Shown: one piece after another, positions 10,100 to 20,761 of the stretch | How positions within the stretch are numbered: the stretch's first letter is position 1 | How the letters are laid out: each line of letters begins with the position of its first letter | The notes under the pieces: model-generated | Told to the model about the DNA's origin: nothing | Databases searched by the model: none | Seen by the model: only the letters and a program-made list of their open reading frames with translations | Origin: Dinoroseobacter sp. | GTDB taxonomy: Bacteria > Pseudomonadota > Alphaproteobacteria > Rhodobacterales > Rhodobacteraceae | Assembly (NCBI GenBank): GCA_017643385.1 | Contig: JAEPNN010000007.1 | Location: 172,610-236,609 of the forward strand | Direction of reading: 5' to 3' | DNA length: 64,000 nt | Position numbers and translations under genes: made by a program

Positions 10100-10606
10100 T
10101 CAGTCCGTACCGCGGTAGGGCTCGACGTATTGTAATGCCATGTCCCACGGAAAGAAGATCCAGGTATCCTGGCTGACCTCTGTGATGAAGGTATCAACCT
10201 GCGGGCGACCCTTCGGTTTCGCATAGACCGTCGCGATATGGGCCTTCGGCATGTGCTGGCGCACAACTTCGAGGGTTTTACCGGTGTCTACCAGATCATC
10301 GACCACAAGCACGCCTGTGCCATCGCCGACAACGGCCATGTCTGGTTGCTTGATCACCTTTGGTTCGGATTGGGCCTGATGATTGTAGCTCTTGACGCTG
10401 ATTGTATCGACCATGCGGATGTCGAGTTCGCGCGCGACAATCATGGCTGGCGCCATGCCGCCGCGGGTGATGGCGACCACGGCTTTCCACGCGCCATCAT
10501 CGGGGCCCTGTCCGTCGAGCCGCCAGGCCAATGCACGGGCATCGCGGTGGAGTTGATCCCAACTGACGTGAAATCCCTTTTCATGTGGCAGACGATCGGC
10601 GGCCAT
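10100..10606 (-). CDS. gpt: Xanthine(-guanine) phosphoribosyltransferase
   Basis: 168 residues. It salvages guanine and xanthine with PRPP. The PRPP motif [13 protein letters not shown] is at 99-111 and [10 protein letters not shown] at 45-54. The C-terminal IFFPWDMA segment is typical of Gpt. The ATG at 10606 is preceded by AAGGAG at good spacing; an upstream in-frame ATG has no such site. Confidence 0.93.
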   Translation of the reverse strand: MAADRLPHEKGFHVSWDQLHRDARALAWRLDGQGPDDGAWKAVVAITRGGMAPAMIVARELDIRMVDTISVKSYNHQAQSEPKVIKQPDMAVVGDGTGVLVVDDLVDTGKTLEVVRQHMPKAHIATVYAKPKGRPQVDTFITEVSQDTWIFFPWDMALQYVEPYRGTD

Positions 10607-10708
10607 TTGGCGTCTCCTTGAGCTATGCGAAATGCGCGCCGCGGAACGACGCGCATGGGGCAAATGTAGGGTAGGGGCGGCAGACCGCCATATCTTGAGG
10701 CGTCTGGG

Positions 10709-11521
10709 TCACTTGCGACCGGTGACAGCATCAATGTCAGGGGCGTCGACGGCTTTCATACCGACGATATGATAGCCGGCATCAACATGCAGACACTCGC
10801 CAGTCACAGCCGATCCCAGATCAGACAGCAGATAAAGCGCGGATTTGCCGACCTCTTCCTGCGTTACAGTGCGGCGCAGTGGGGCATTCAATTCATTCCA
10901 CTTCATAATGTAGCGGAAATCTCCAATGCCGGATGCTGCAAGGGTTTTGATGGTACCTGCGCTGATGGCGTTTACGCGGATGCCGTCTTTGCCAAGATCC
11001 TCGGCGAGGTATTTCACGCTCGCCTCAAGCGCCGCCTTTGCAACGCCCATGACGTTATAATGCGGCATCACCTTTTCGGCGCCGTAATAGGTCAGTGTCA
11101 GCGCTGACCCGCCATTCGTCATCAGCTTTTCTGCACGCTGCATAACGGCGGTGAAGGAATAGACAGAGATATCCATAGACATGTTAAAGTTATCGCGTGT
11201 GGTCTCGACGTAGCGACCGCGCAGTTGTTCTTTGTCTGAATACCCAATGGCGTGCACGACAAAGTCGATACTGCCCCAGGCGTCTTTCAATTGGTCGAAA
11301 CAGGCGTCGATAGAGGCCTCATCGCCCACATCACAATCCATAGTTTGTGTCACGCCCAGCTGCTCCGCCAACGGAAGCACGCGCTTTTTGAACGCGTCGC
11401 CGACATAGGTCAGCGCAAGCTCTGCCCCTTCGTCGTGCAACGCTTTGGCAATGCCCCAGGCAATGGATTTGTCGTTTGCAAGCCCCATTATCAGCCCGCG
11501 CTTCCCTGTCATCAAACCCAT
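10709..11521 (-). CDS. fabI: Enoyl-[acyl-carrier-protein] reductase FabI
   Basis: 270 residues. This NADH-dependent reductase carries out the last step of each fatty-acid elongation cycle and is the triclosan target. It is a short-chain dehydrogenase fold with GLANDKSIAWGIAKAL (13-28) as nucleotide-binding segment and the catalytic pattern Tyr145/Tyr146, Tyr155, Lys162 in TYYGAEKVMPHYNVMGVAK. The start at 11521 (MGLMTGKRG) has AAAGG about 8 nt upstream. It is divergent from pdxH across about 87 bp. It ends 102 bp before gpt. Confidence 0.96.
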   Translation of the reverse strand: MGLMTGKRGLIMGLANDKSIAWGIAKALHDEGAELALTYVGDAFKKRVLPLAEQLGVTQTMDCDVGDEASIDACFDQLKDAWGSIDFVVHAIGYSDKEQLRGRYVETTRDNFNMSMDISVYSFTAVMQRAEKLMTNGGSALTLTYYGAEKVMPHYNVMGVAKAALEASVKYLAEDLGKDGIRVNAISAGTIKTLAASGIGDFRYIMKWNELNAPLRRTVTQEEVGKSALYLLSDLGSAVTGECLHVDAGYHIVGMKAVDAPDIDAVTGRK

Positions 11522-11608
11522 ACTATGTCTACCTTTGTGCATATCCTTGAACGCTGGGTTCCTTTAGGCGATTGACGATAGCGCATCAAGAGTCAGCCGG
11601 AGATCAAG

Positions 11609-12214
11609 ATGAGCGACAGATCAGGAATTTTTGCAGGGGACGACCCGTTTCAACTGGTGCGTGACTGGCTGGCGGAAGCGCAGGAGACGGAACTAAACGA
11701 TCCGAACGCAATTGCGCTTGCGACGGTTGATGCGGATGGGATGCCAAACGCGCGCATGGTTTTGTTGAAAGATATCGAGCAAGACGCGTTCGTTTTCTAT
11801 ACAAACTACGACAGTCGAAAGGGACAGGAGTTGGACGCATCCGGCAAGGTTGCGTTTGTACTGCATTGGAAATCGCTGCGCCGGCAGATTCGCGTCCGCG
11901 GGAACGTTGATCGCGAAGATGGAGCAAAAGCTGACGAGTATTACGACAGTCGGTCCCTTCAAAGCAGAATTGGGGCTTGGGCTTCGAAACAGTCGCAACC
12001 TCTTTCGAGCCGCTCTGCTTTAATGACAGAGGCTGCAAAAGAAGGGGTGCGGCACGGCACCCATCCAAAGCGTCCTCCGTTTTGGGGTGGTTTTCGAGTA
12101 TGGCCGACGGAAATCGAATTCTGGGCGGATGGCGCATTTCGCCTTCACGACAGATTTCGATGGACGCGCGACACTATCGGAGAGTCTTGGAATATCAGCC
12201 GTTTGAACCCCTGA
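11609..12214 (+). CDS. pdxH: Pyridoxamine 5'-phosphate oxidase PdxH
   Basis: 201 residues. This FMN enzyme oxidises pyridoxamine or pyridoxine phosphate to pyridoxal phosphate. Conserved segments: NARMVLLKD (FMN binding, about 47-55), [42 protein letters not shown], and the C-terminal [18 protein letters not shown] ending in the invariant RLNP. The gene stands alone, divergent from fabI. Confidence 0.96.
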   Translation: MSDRSGIFAGDDPFQLVRDWLAEAQETELNDPNAIALATVDADGMPNARMVLLKDIEQDAFVFYTNYDSRKGQELDASGKVAFVLHWKSLRRQIRVRGNVDREDGAKADEYYDSRSLQSRIGAWASKQSQPLSSRSALMTEAAKEGVRHGTHPKRPPFWGGFRVWPTEIEFWADGAFRLHDRFRWTRDTIGESWNISRLNP

Positions 12215-12257
12215 CGCACGCCGGAAAAGTCGTGTCATATGCGTCACGTTAATGGTT

Positions 12258-12276
12258 CATTCACGTATCGTGAATG
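12258..12276. promoter_or_regulatory. Inverted repeat upstream of the cold-shock gene
   Basis: CATTCACG, a 3-bp spacer and CGTGAATG give 8-bp perfect arms. It lies 44 bp after pdxH and about 105 bp before the cold-shock gene, in an AT-rich leader. It could be an operator or an mRNA hairpin. Confidence 0.3.
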
Positions 12277-12381
12277 GTTAAAGTACTGTGGTATAACACT
12301 TTCGATTGCAAATACGCTCCATTCAGGTCAAGATAATATCGAAAGATGTTATTTGGATTTTAACTTTGCGATTGGCACAAA

Positions 12382-12900
12382 ATGCAAAAGGCAGTTGTAA
12401 TTAATCCGACCGTTGAGGGCGAAGTTAAATGGTTCGATCCTGTGCGCGGGTTCGGGTTCATAATTTCAGGCACCGGCGGGCCTGATATCTTATTGCATGC
12501 CAATGTGTTGCGAAATTACGGGCAAAGTTCCGTAGCGGAAGGCACAATGATAACAGCGCGTGTTCAAGAGACAGAGCGCGGCGTGCAAGCGGTCGAAGTG
12601 GTTAATATCCATAGCAGGGTTGGCGAGGACGGTGAGTCGCTCGATGATTTTGAGTTTGAAGATCATTCCGACATCGAAATGGAGCCAGCACGCGTCAAAT
12701 GGTTCGACAAAGTCAAAGGCTTTGGCTTTGTGAACGTGCACGGCGTAGCCGGAGATGTTTTCGTACATATGGACGTTCTTCGTCGCAGCGGATTTGCAGA
12801 GCTCCAGCCAGGTGAGGCTGTATCGGTGCGCTTGGGCGAAAGTGATCGTGGTGCGATGGCACTCGAAGTTTTGAGCTGGGACGCAGCGCTCGAGGATTGA
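12382..12900 (+). CDS. Tandem cold-shock-domain protein
   Basis: 172 residues with two complete cold-shock domains: about 11-78 (GEVKWFDPVRGFGFI, DILLHANVL) and about 103-168 (ARVKWFDKVKGFGFVNV, DVFVHMDVL), joined by an acidic linker. Both carry the aromatic RNP1/RNP2 residues used to bind single-stranded RNA or DNA. Double-CSD proteins are a known alphaproteobacterial type. The long AT-rich 5' leader (12215-12381) fits the cold-responsive leaders of csp genes, but this is inferred. Confidence 0.93.
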   Translation: MQKAVVINPTVEGEVKWFDPVRGFGFIISGTGGPDILLHANVLRNYGQSSVAEGTMITARVQETERGVQAVEVVNIHSRVGEDGESLDDFEFEDHSDIEMEPARVKWFDKVKGFGFVNVHGVAGDVFVHMDVLRRSGFAELQPGEAVSVRLGESDRGAMALEVLSWDAALED

Positions 12901-12956
12901 CATCAGTCTTTACACAGTTGCGAATGACCTTTTGTCCGCGACACAAAGGCTGATCC

Positions 12957-13454
12957 ATGTTCCGACTTTTATCAGTTGTTCTTTTGGCAATTCTAACGGT
13001 CTGCGGTGCATTTGCTCCGCCCGCCGCTGCGGCGTCATCGAGGTTAAAAGCGTGCAGCATCGACGAGGTCTCGGTCCGTGGCGATTGGGGGCAGATGCGG
13101 TTTCGGGTTGATGTTGCGGATGATGATGCAGAACGTGGGCAAGGCCTGATGTTTGTCGAGCAGATGGATCGCGACAAGGGCATGATCTTTTTGTGGGACG
13201 AACCGCAGCATGCTCGGTTCTGGATGCGTAATACGTATATCCCGTTGGATATGCTCTTTGTCGACGAAAAGGGTGTTGTAAAACATATTCATCACGAGGC
13301 TGTACCTCGGGATGATACCATCATCGACGGTGGTCCAGGTACTTTGGCTGTTCTTGAGATCAATGGTGGGATGTCGCGCAGCTTCGGAATTGATGTTGGC
13401 AGCGAGCTTCAACACCCCGCATTTGGAGAAGATGCTGCTTGGCCGTGCGATTAG
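12957..13454 (+). CDS. DUF192 family exported protein
   Basis: 165 residues. A signal peptide (about 1-25, ending AAAA) is followed by the DUF192 fold, including RGQGLMFVEQMDRDKGMIF (about 60-78), ARFWMRNTYIPLDMLFVD and a GxxxxVLEINGG-like segment near the C-terminus. The family is small, single-domain and of unknown function. It follows the cold-shock gene by 56 bp and precedes tRNA-Pro. Confidence 0.9.
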   Translation: MFRLLSVVLLAILTVCGAFAPPAAAASSRLKACSIDEVSVRGDWGQMRFRVDVADDDAERGQGLMFVEQMDRDKGMIFLWDEPQHARFWMRNTYIPLDMLFVDEKGVVKHIHHEAVPRDDTIIDGGPGTLAVLEINGGMSRSFGIDVGSELQHPAFGEDAAWPCD

Positions 13455-13509
13455 GTCATTTTGGGTCTTTTCAACCGCGCCGACCCGGCGTAAGAGCAAG
13501 GCCCGTGGA

Positions 13510-13586
13510 CGGGGTGTGGCGCAGCCTGGTAGCGCACCTGTTTTGGGTACAGGGGGTCGTGAGTTCGAATCTCGCCGCCCCGACCA
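13510..13586 (+). tRNA. tRNA-Pro(TGG)
   Basis: 77 nt including an encoded CCA. The acceptor arms CGGGGTG/CGCCCCG pair, with one G-T. The anticodon stem CCTGT/ACAGG has loop TTTGGGT with anticodon TGG. The T-arm has GTTCGAAT. Confidence 0.97.
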
Positions 13587-13619
13587 CGGAAAACTTCTGA
13601 GACCTTCTGAGCACGCACT

Positions 13620-14051
13620 TTATGTGTGTGCCTGGTCCAGAAGCAGACAAGTCTCCGAGTTTTGGACACCTGAGATTTCTCTTACGGAATTGAGGATGCG
13701 ATCGAAGCTGGGCAGACTGTCTGTTTCGATCTGAGCAACAAGATCCCAAGCCCCATTGGTTGAATGCAGGGCGGTGATTTCAGGGAGGCGATTCAGCGCA
13801 CGAACCACCTGACGTTTAACAGGCCCGCCAAGCTCGATCAGCATGACCGCTTTGATCCGTCCCGGGTCTGCGGCATTGGCCGTTTCGATTGTGAATCGTC
13901 TGATAACGCCCGTTCGTACCAAACGATCCAAACGTGTCTGAACTGTTGCGCGTGAAACACCGATTTGACCGGCCAGCGTGGTGACGGAGGCGCGTGAATC
14001 GGCCTTTAAGGCTGAAAGCAGTGCTGTATCTGTCGAATCGAGATCGGGCAT
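13620..14051 (-). CDS. Lrp/AsnC family transcriptional regulator
   Basis: 143 residues from the ATG at 14051 (MPDLDSTDTALL), which aligns with the usual Lrp start; another in-frame ATG at 14078 would give 152 residues, and neither has a strong ribosome site. N-terminal winged helix (about 8-60, VTTLAGQIGVSRATVQTRL) and C-terminal ligand-binding RAM domain. It is divergent from the arginase gene, with under 130 bp between starts, so it very likely controls arginine/ornithine catabolism in answer to an amino acid. Confidence 0.9.
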   Translation of the reverse strand: MPDLDSTDTALLSALKADSRASVTTLAGQIGVSRATVQTRLDRLVRTGVIRRFTIETANAADPGRIKAVMLIELGGPVKRQVVRALNRLPEITALHSTNGAWDLVAQIETDSLPSFDRILNSVREISGVQNSETCLLLDQAHT

Positions 14052-14179
14052 GAGCGTTTTGGTGGTTAAATTCAGCATTTTGATAGATTTTAGGTGCAAT
14101 ATGCGCAGTTTTACAACTGATACCTGACAGCTGTTCAGGCGATGATGGATCAAATTTTTATTTGATGCGGAGCCAATGC

Positions 14180-15115
14180 ATGTCGAAACTGCCGATCTCG
14201 CTTCTGGGTGTGCCGATGCAGGCAGGCACCAAAGTCAAAGGTTGCCTAATGGGGCCGGATGCATACCGATGTGCCGGTCTTGCGGAAACCTTACGTGATT
14301 TGGGGTATGAGGTTGTGGATAGGGGAAACGTTGCGCCCAAAGCTTCACGGACCGTGACGCATTCAAACCCTTCCATTCACGCGCTTCCGCAAGTTGCAGG
14401 ATGGATCGAAGGCTTGCAGACCGCGTCCTATGAGATTGTACGCGCTGGTGAGATGCCCGTCTTCATGGGCGGTGATCACGCGCTTGCGGCAGGAACGGTC
14501 CCCGGCGTGGCGAGAGCCATGTCGGAAGAAGAGACGCCGCTGTTTGTTCTCTGGCTCGATGCCCATCCAGATCTGAATGACTTGGACACGACAGACAGCG
14601 GAAATCTACATGGAACGCCGATGGCCTACCTGACGGGGCAGCCCGGCTTCGAGGGGTTCTTCCCTGCGTTGCAGGTTGAAGTACCGCCGGAAAATGTCTG
14701 CATGATGGGGCTGAGATCCGTTGATCCGTCGGAACGAGAGGTCCTGCGGGACGGCAGCTTCATTGTTCATGACATGCGCTCGCTTGACGAAAATGGTGTT
14801 GTCACCCCCTTGCGTGCCTTTCTTGAGAAGGTGGAAGGCGTCGGTGGACGCATTTACGTCAGTTTGGACGTGGATTTTCTGGACCCTTCGATTGCACCGG
14901 CTGTTGGAACAACGGTGCCCGGTGGCGCGACATTCCGTGAAGCGCATCTGATAATGGAAATGTTGTGCGACAGCGGGCTCGTCTGTGCGCTCGATCTGGT
15001 CGAGTTGAACCCTTATCTGGACGAGCGTGGGCGAACAGCGCGCCTGATGGTAGATCTGGCAGCATCAATGATGGGACGAACGGTTTTGGATCGTCCGACG
15101 CGGATAACCGCATGA
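14180..15115 (+). CDS. Arginase
   Basis: 311 residues. It hydrolyses arginine to ornithine and urea. Manganese ligands of the ureohydrolase family are intact: GGDH (97-100), DAHPDLN (127-133), and SLDVDFLDP later; GNLHGTP (about 141-147) is also typical. The ATG at 14180 ([10 protein letters not shown]) has GGAG 7 nt upstream, so it is preferred over codons 15-18 nt earlier. Its stop overlaps the start of the ornithine cyclodeaminase gene as ATGA, so arginine goes to ornithine and then proline. Confidence 0.93.
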   Translation: MSKLPISLLGVPMQAGTKVKGCLMGPDAYRCAGLAETLRDLGYEVVDRGNVAPKASRTVTHSNPSIHALPQVAGWIEGLQTASYEIVRAGEMPVFMGGDHALAAGTVPGVARAMSEEETPLFVLWLDAHPDLNDLDTTDSGNLHGTPMAYLTGQPGFEGFFPALQVEVPPENVCMMGLRSVDPSEREVLRDGSFIVHDMRSLDENGVVTPLRAFLEKVEGVGGRIYVSLDVDFLDPSIAPAVGTTVPGGATFREAHLIMEMLCDSGLVCALDLVELNPYLDERGRTARLMVDLAASMMGRTVLDRPTRITA

Positions 15116-16182
15116 GCGCGCCCTCTGATCTCGCACTGGTGCCCTTCATATCTGTCGAAGACATGATGCGGCTGGTCCACAAGCTAGGTTTGCGAGATAT
15201 GTTGGCGCATCTCGCGGATGCGATTGAGGCAGACTTTCTGAGATGGGAAAGCTTTGACAAGACCCCACGGGTGGCCTCGCATTCCACCGACGGCGTTATT
15301 GAGCTAATGCCCACGTCCGATGGCGCGCAATATGCATTTAAATATGTAAACGGACATCCGGCGAATCTTGCGCGAGGGTTTCAGACCGTCGCTGCCTTTG
15401 GTGGGCTAAGCCGCGTCGACAATGGTTATCCAGTGCTTTTGTCTGAGATGACGTTGCTCACCGCGATGCGCACTGCAGCCACAAGTGCGATGGCCGCGCG
15501 TGCTTTGGCGCCCAAGAATTCTAAGGTTATGGGCATGATTGGTAACGGCGCGCAATGTGAGTTTCAGGCGCTTGCCATGGCTGAAGTGGTCGGCATTGAA
15601 CAGGTCAGGTTGTGGGACATTGATGCGCGCGCAACAGAGAAGGCCATGCGCAATCTGTCTGAAACATCCCTTGAGGTTATCGCCTGCAAATCTGCCGAAG
15701 AGGCGATAGCAGGTGCGCAAATATTGACGACCTGCACGGCCGATAAGCAATTTGCCACGATCCTGTCGGATAATATGGTGGGCGCTGGCGTGCATTTGAA
15801 TGCAATCGGTGGAGATTGTCCCGGCAAGACAGAATTGCACCGCGATGTTCTTTATCGATCAGATATCTTCGTGGAGTTTCCACCGCAGACCCGAATTGAA
15901 GGTGAGATCCAGCAACTGGAACCCGATTATCCTGTGACGGAGCTTTGGCAGGTTCTTGCGCAACAGGCTTCGGGCCGAACTCACACAGATCAGATCACGC
16001 TCTTTGATTCGGTTGGATTCGCGATTGAGGATTTTTCGGCGTTGAAGTTTGTGCGCTCTGCAGCGTTGCAACAGGGTACGTATAGTATGCTCGACTTAGT
16101 CGCGGACCCTGACGATCCACGGGACCTGTTCGGAATGTTGGGCCGCGCAAAGTTTCCACGCTTGTTAAATACACCGATCTAA
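15112..16182 (+). CDS. Ornithine cyclodeaminase
   Basis: 356 residues, normal for the family. It converts ornithine to proline and ammonia with bound NAD. The Rossmann segment MGMIGNGAQCEFQALAM and the conserved GGDCPGKTEL region (catalytic Asp) are present, with FVEFPPQTRIEGEIQQL after. It is coupled to arginase by a 4-bp overlap and regulated with it, probably by the divergent Lrp protein. Confidence 0.93.
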   Translation: MSAPSDLALVPFISVEDMMRLVHKLGLRDMLAHLADAIEADFLRWESFDKTPRVASHSTDGVIELMPTSDGAQYAFKYVNGHPANLARGFQTVAAFGGLSRVDNGYPVLLSEMTLLTAMRTAATSAMAARALAPKNSKVMGMIGNGAQCEFQALAMAEVVGIEQVRLWDIDARATEKAMRNLSETSLEVIACKSAEEAIAGAQILTTCTADKQFATILSDNMVGAGVHLNAIGGDCPGKTELHRDVLYRSDIFVEFPPQTRIEGEIQQLEPDYPVTELWQVLAQQASGRTHTDQITLFDSVGFAIEDFSALKFVRSAALQQGTYSMLDLVADPDDPRDLFGMLGRAKFPRLLNTPI

Positions 16183-16271
16183 ATCCCTTGAATCTCAGTG
16201 ATTTCAACCGGTATTCCCGACCGTACTTATCCACACAACTCAAGGTAGAAAAGCCTGATTCTGGCGGTGTA

Positions 16272-16287
16272 CCACAATATATTGTGG
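16272..16287. promoter_or_regulatory. Probable NrdR box
   Basis: CCACAATATATTGTGG is a perfect 16-bp palindrome matching the NrdR box pattern (ACAC(A/T)ATATAT(A/T)GTGT type). It is 270 bp upstream of nrdJ, in the gap holding that promoter. NrdR is the ATP/dATP-sensing repressor of ribonucleotide reductase genes. Confidence 0.7.
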
Positions 16288-16408
16288 GTCAAGCTTAAAA
16301 AACCGTCACATACAGATAAAAGTTTGTTGACCCCGAGTACAAAAATACGCCACCTTGTGTCTGTCGTATATGTGACCACCACATCTGGTAGGGCGCGACG
16401 GGGCTAAA

Positions 16409-16424
16409 GCACTATATCTATCCG
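16409..16424. promoter_or_regulatory. Possible second, degenerate NrdR box
   Basis: GCACTATATCTATCCG keeps the left half and centre of the NrdR pattern but not the right arm. Its centre is 137 bp from the first box, near 13 helical turns. This is further apart than usual NrdR pairs, so the call is tentative. Between the boxes and nrdJ (16425-16556) I see no gene. Confidence 0.35.
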
Positions 16425-16556
16425 GCATATCGGGCCTTCAGGCACCCGACCGGCGGAGCTCTGTCCTCGCTCAATCCTCAAGATGCGCGGAGCGTGACGG
16501 CCCGGGCCGCTGGGGACGGCGTCTGGAGTGTGTATAAAAAACGCCAAGGGGCAGCT

Positions 16557-19500
16557 ATGAAGATTGACCGCAAGTTTACCGCAGCGGAGACGGGTGCATA
16601 CGGAGCTCTCGAATTCTCGACCACCACGTCTGAGATTCGTAACCCGGACGGGACGACGGTGTTTAAACTCGACGCGGTGGAAGTCCCACAGGGCTGGTCA
16701 CAGGTCGCCTCGGATGTTCTGGCGCAAAAATACTTCCGTAAAGCGGGCGTGCCAGCTCGGTTGAAGAAGGTTCGCGAAAAAGATGTGCCTGAGTTTCTGT
16801 GGCGCTCCATACCAGACGACAAGGCGCTTGCGGAGCTGCCAGAGGACGAACGCTTTGGTGGTGAGACGTCCTGCCGTCAGGTGTTCGACCGCCTCGCGGG
16901 TGCGTGGGCATATTGGGGTTGGAAGGGTGGGTACTTTTCCACCGAAGCGGATGCGCAGGCCTATTTCGATGAAATGCGTTACACGCTTGCCAAGCAGCTT
17001 GGCGCACCAAACAGCCCACAGTGGTTTAATACGGGCTTGCATTGGGCTTATGGCATCGACGGTCCCAGTCAGGGTCACTTCTATGTAGACTATAAGACCG
17101 GCAAGCTGACGAAATCGAAGTCGTCATACGAGCATCCCCAGCCGCATGCGTGCTTTATCCAATCCGTCAGCGATGATCTGGTGAACGAAGGGGGTATCAT
17201 GGACCTTTGGGTCCGCGAAGCCCGCCTGTTCAAGTATGGCTCGGGCACCGGGACGAACTTCTCGTCCCTGCGCGGAGAAGGCGAAAAACTATCCGGCGGC
17301 GGCAAGTCGTCTGGCCTGATGGGCTTTTTGAAGATTGGCGACCGGGCGGCTGGCGCGATCAAATCGGGCGGCACAACACGTCGTGCTGCAAAGATGGTGA
17401 TTGTGGATGCGGACCACCCCGATATCGAAGAGTTCATCACCTGGAAAGTGACCGAGGAGCAGAAAGTTGCGTCGCTCGTGGCTGGCTCCAAGATGCATGA
17501 GCAAAAGCTGAACGAGATCTTTACTGCTATTGGCGGCTGGGACGGAACCATCGAAGATGCAACCGATCCGGCCAAGAACGAGGCCCTGAAAGGCGCGATC
17601 CGGTCTGCGAAAAAGGTCGCTATTCCGGAGGTTTACGTCAAGCGCGTGCTGGATTATGCGCGCCAGGGGTATAATGCGATTGAATTCCCGACCTATGACA
17701 CCGACTGGGACAGCGAAGCCTATTCGAGCGTGTCGGGCCAGAACTCCAACAACTCGATCCGTGTGACAAACGCGTTCCTTCAATCGGTGCGCGCAGATGG
17801 GGAGTGGGACCTGGTCAACCGCAAGGATGGCAAGATCGCAAAGACCATCAAGGCGCGCGATCTTTGGGAAAAGGTGGGCCACGCGGCCTGGGCTTGTGCC
17901 GATCCGGGTATCCAGTTCCACGATACCGTGAACCAGTGGCACACCTGCCCTGAAGATGGCGAGATCCGCGGATCGAACCCGTGTTCCGAGTACATGTTCC
18001 TTGATGACACAGCATGTAACCTGGCCTCGATGAACCTGCTGAAGTTTTATGAGGACGGTAAGTTCAACGCGGAAAGCTATATGCATGCGACCCGTATTTG
18101 GACCCTGACGCTGGAAATCAGTGTACTGATGGCGCAGTTCCCATCGAAGGAGATCGCACAGCGGTCGTATGACTATCGCACGCTGGGTCTCGGCTATGCC
18201 AATATCGGCGGATTGCTGATGAATATGGGCTTTGGCTACGATTCCGACGAAGGGCGTGCAATGTGTGGTGCTCTGACAGCCCTCATGACCGGTGTTTCTT
18301 ATGCCACGTCCGCCGAGATTGCGTCGGAAGTGGGCGCTTTCCCTGGCTATGAGCGGAATGCCGATCACATGTTGCGCGTCATGCGAAACCACAAGTTGGC
18401 AGCACAAGGGGCGACAGATGGCTATAAAGGCCTGACCGTTAAACCCGTCCCTCTGGATCACGCAAATTGCCCGGACGCGAAGCTGATCGATTTGGCTGTT
18501 GCCGCATGGGACGAGGCGGTTTCGCTGGGTGAAAAGCACGGCTACCGCAACGCTCAATCCACAGTGATCGCGCCGACCGGTACAATCGGTTTGGTGATGG
18601 ATTGCGACACAACTGGCATTGAACCTGACTTCGCATTGGTCAAGTTCAAGAAGCTCGCGGGCGGCGGTTACTTCAAGATCATCAACCAGTCGGTCCCGGC
18701 TGCGCTTGAAATGCTCGGATATCGCTCCTCTGAGATCGAGGAAATTGTGTCCTACGCAGTGGGGCATGGAACGCTGGGACAGGCGCCCGGCATCAATCAC
18801 ACGTCGCTGATCGGCCATGGTTTCGGACCGGAGGAGCTGAAGAAGGTTGAGGCCGCGTTGCCCACCGCCTTCGACATCCGCTTTGTGTTCAACCAATGGA
18901 CCTTGGGGGAAGAATTCTGCACCAAAACCCTGGGTATACCGGCGGAAAAGCTGAACGATCCATCGTTTGACCTGCTGCGTTCGCTTGGGTTCTCAAAGAC
19001 CGAAATCGATGCCGCTAACGACCATGTTTGCGGAACGATGACGTTGGAAGGCGCGCCGCATCTGAAGGATGAGCACCTGAACGTCTTTGATTGCGCCAAC
19101 CCGTGTGGCAAAAAAGGCAAGCGTTTCCTGAGTGTTGATAGCCACATCTATATGATGGCAGCAGCGCAATCGTTCATCTCGGGCGCGATTTCCAAGACGA
19201 TCAATATGCCAAACTCGGCCACGATCGAAGATTGTCAGGCCGCCTATGAATTGAGCTGGTCCTTGGGTACGAAGGCAAACGCACTCTATCGTGACGGCTC
19301 AAAACTGTCGCAACCGCTGGCGGCCGCGCTGGTCGAAGATGATGATGAGGCCGCGGAAATCCTTGAGACCGGTTCGGCGCCAGAAAAAGCGCAGGTACTG
19401 GCCGAAAAGATCGTCGAAAAGGTGATCATCAAGGAAATTGCCAAGGCAAATCGTGAAAAGCTGCCGGAACGTCGCCGCGGGTACACCCAAAAAGCGATCG

Positions 19501-20243
19501 TGGGTGGGCACAAGGTTTACCTGCGTACGGGCGAGTATCAGGACGGCAAACTCGGTGAGATCTTCATCGATATGCACAAGGAAGGCGCTGGCTTCCGGGC
19601 GATGATGAACAACTTCGCCATCGCAGTGTCGGTTGGTCTGCAATACGGGGTACCGCTTGAGGAATTCGTCGATGCCTTCACTTTCACCAAGTTCGAACCA
19701 GCGGGCATGGTGCAGGGCAACGAGACGATAAAATCTGCAACCTCGATCCTTGACTATATCTTCCGTGAATTGGCCGTGTCTTATCTGGATCGTACCGATC
19801 TGGCGCATGTCCAGCCGGAAGGGGTCAGCTTCGATGACCTGGGTCGCGGCGAGCAGGAAGGCGTGCGGAACTTCGAAGAAGTCCCTGAAAGTGCAGCGAG
19901 TTCCCCGATTGATGTCCTGAAACAGATCAGCTCTTCGGGGTACTTGCGGAAGCGGGTTCCACAGGAACTTGTTGTATTTCAGGGCGGGCAAGCCGCTGGT
20001 GCAACAGCGCTGAGTGGATCCGTCGATGCGGTAAGTGCTTTGCAAACTCTGGTTCCCGAGACCAACGCCGCACCTGCGGTGAGCACAGGCGCGATTTCCA
20101 GCGGATCGGTTGATTTGCGCACGAAAGCCAAGATGCAGGGGTACGAAGGGGATCCTTGCGGCGAATGCGGCAACTACACCCTTGTGCGCAACGGCACCTG
20201 CATGAAGTGCAACACCTGCGGCGGGACCAGCGGGTGTAGCTAA
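16557..20243 (+). CDS. nrdJ: Class II (adenosylcobalamin-dependent) ribonucleoside-diphosphate reductase
   Basis: 1228 residues. It makes deoxyribonucleotides in an oxygen-indifferent way using vitamin B12. Features: an N-terminal region with [10 protein letters not shown] (redox cysteine), the finger-loop cysteine in [27 protein letters not shown] in the barrel, and a long C-terminal extension ending in a zinc-ribbon-like [10 protein letters not shown]...CMKCNTCGG. The ATG at 16557 follows AAGGGG at good spacing. It stands alone with its own regulatory region and terminator. The extended C-terminus is usual for the alphaproteobacterial enzyme. Confidence 0.96.
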   Translation: MKIDRKFTAAETGAYGALEFSTTTSEIRNPDGTTVFKLDAVEVPQGWSQVASDVLAQKYFRKAGVPARLKKVREKDVPEFLWRSIPDDKALAELPEDERFGGETSCRQVFDRLAGAWAYWGWKGGYFSTEADAQAYFDEMRYTLAKQLGAPNSPQWFNTGLHWAYGIDGPSQGHFYVDYKTGKLTKSKSSYEHPQPHACFIQSVSDDLVNEGGIMDLWVREARLFKYGSGTGTNFSSLRGEGEKLSGGGKSSGLMGFLKIGDRAAGAIKSGGTTRRAAKMVIVDADHPDIEEFITWKVTEEQKVASLVAGSKMHEQKLNEIFTAIGGWDGTIEDATDPAKNEALKGAIRSAKKVAIPEVYVKRVLDYARQGYNAIEFPTYDTDWDSEAYSSVSGQNSNNSIRVTNAFLQSVRADGEWDLVNRKDGKIAKTIKARDLWEKVGHAAWACADPGIQFHDTVNQWHTCPEDGEIRGSNPCSEYMFLDDTACNLASMNLLKFYEDGKFNAESYMHATRIWTLTLEISVLMAQFPSKEIAQRSYDYRTLGLGYANIGGLLMNMGFGYDSDEGRAMCGALTALMTGVSYATSAEIASEVGAFPGYERNADHMLRVMRNHKLAAQGATDGYKGLTVKPVPLDHANCPDAKLIDLAVAAWDEAVSLGEKHGYRNAQSTVIAPTGTIGLVMDCDTTGIEPDFALVKFKKLAGGGYFKIINQSVPAALEMLGYRSSEIEEIVSYAVGHGTLGQAPGINHTSLIGHGFGPEELKKVEAALPTAFDIRFVFNQWTLGEEFCTKTLGIPAEKLNDPSFDLLRSLGFSKTEIDAANDHVCGTMTLEGAPHLKDEHLNVFDCANPCGKKGKRFLSVDSHIYMMAAAQSFISGAISKTINMPNSATIEDCQAAYELSWSLGTKANALYRDGSKLSQPLAAALVEDDDEAAEILETGSAPEKAQVLAEKIVEKVIIKEIAKANREKLPERRRGYTQKAIVGGHKVYLRTGEYQDGKLGEIFIDMHKEGAGFRAMMNNFAIAVSVGLQYGVPLEEFVDAFTFTKFEPAGMVQGNETIKSATSILDYIFRELAVSYLDRTDLAHVQPEGVSFDDLGRGEQEGVRNFEEVPESAASSPIDVLKQISSSGYLRKRVPQELVVFQGGQAAGATALSGSVDAVSALQTLVPETNAAPAVSTGAISSGSVDLRTKAKMQGYEGDPCGECGNYTLVRNGTCMKCNTCGGTSGCS

Positions 20244-20250
20244 ACCAGAT

Positions 20251-20293
20251 ACGTCAGGCGGGCGCCATCTGCTCGAGTTACCCGCCTGGCGTT
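20251..20293 (+). terminator. First hairpin after nrdJ
   Basis: CAGGCGGG (20255-20262) and CCCGCCTG (20281-20288) form an 8-bp stem, with outer ACG/CGT pairs beyond a mismatch, followed by TTT. It may be a weak terminator or 3'-end structure ahead of the stronger one downstream. Nothing gene-like is seen between the two hairpins. Confidence 0.45.
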
Positions 20294-20430
20294 TGGAAGA
20301 CGGTCCGCTGCCGATCTACCAGATATTGCGGGCCAGCCATCCGGGGTGGGTGCGCTCACCCTTGACGCGGGTCAGGCCGCAGGCAGAAAAAACTCGGGCG
20401 GTTAACAGACAGAGCCTGATCAGCGAAACT

Positions 20431-20458
20431 GGCCGCCTCAAGCAGAGGCGGCCTTTTT
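20431..20458 (+). terminator. Strong intrinsic terminator of nrdJ
   Basis: GGCCGCCTC, loop AAGCA, GAGGCGGCC, then TTTTT: a perfect 9-bp GC-rich stem with a U-tract. It lies about 190 bp after the nrdJ stop. Confidence 0.92.
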
Positions 20459-20545
20459 CGTGCACAACAGGTGCCATATGATCGATTGGTGCAATCAACG
20501 GTGCTGTTTGCTCGGCGATCGTAATGTATTTCTTACCGCGGTGGG

Positions 20546-20761
20546 TCAGTCCACTTCGCGCCCCATATGTACCAATCGTGTACGCAGTTCGTCCGCGATA
20601 GGCAGGCCGGCTTCGAGCGCAAAAATATAGGCATGGGTCAGATAGAAGCCCTTCGCGTCCTTATCATCCGAGGTATCTGCGGCCCGTTCGTAGAGCCGCA
20701 CAAGGGCTTCGCGATCGTTCTTCAAATGTGCGGCCAAAAGGGCTTCGTGCAAACTGCTCAT
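20546..20761 (-). CDS. Small hypothetical protein coupled to the Rieske oxygenase
   Basis: 71 residues, soluble and helical in character (MSSLHEALLAAHLKNDREAL, then ALEAGLPIADELRTRLV). I do not recognise the family; the helix pairs look like a short TPR/SEL1-type scaffold, but this is only an impression. Its ATG overlaps the stop of the upstream oxygenase gene as ATGA, which makes a real gene with a linked role likely. Confidence 0.7.
   Translation of the reverse strand: MSSLHEALLAAHLKNDREALVRLYERAADTSDDKDAKGFYLTHAYIFALEAGLPIADELRTRLVHMGREVD

Noticed and set aside
16183..16556. Cobalamin riboswitch before the B12-dependent nrdJ
   Set aside because: I could not find the conserved B12-box elements; NrdR-type control explains the region better.
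17289..18896. 535-codon minus-strand frame inside nrdJ
   Set aside because: Fully antisense to a highly conserved gene; no family resemblance.
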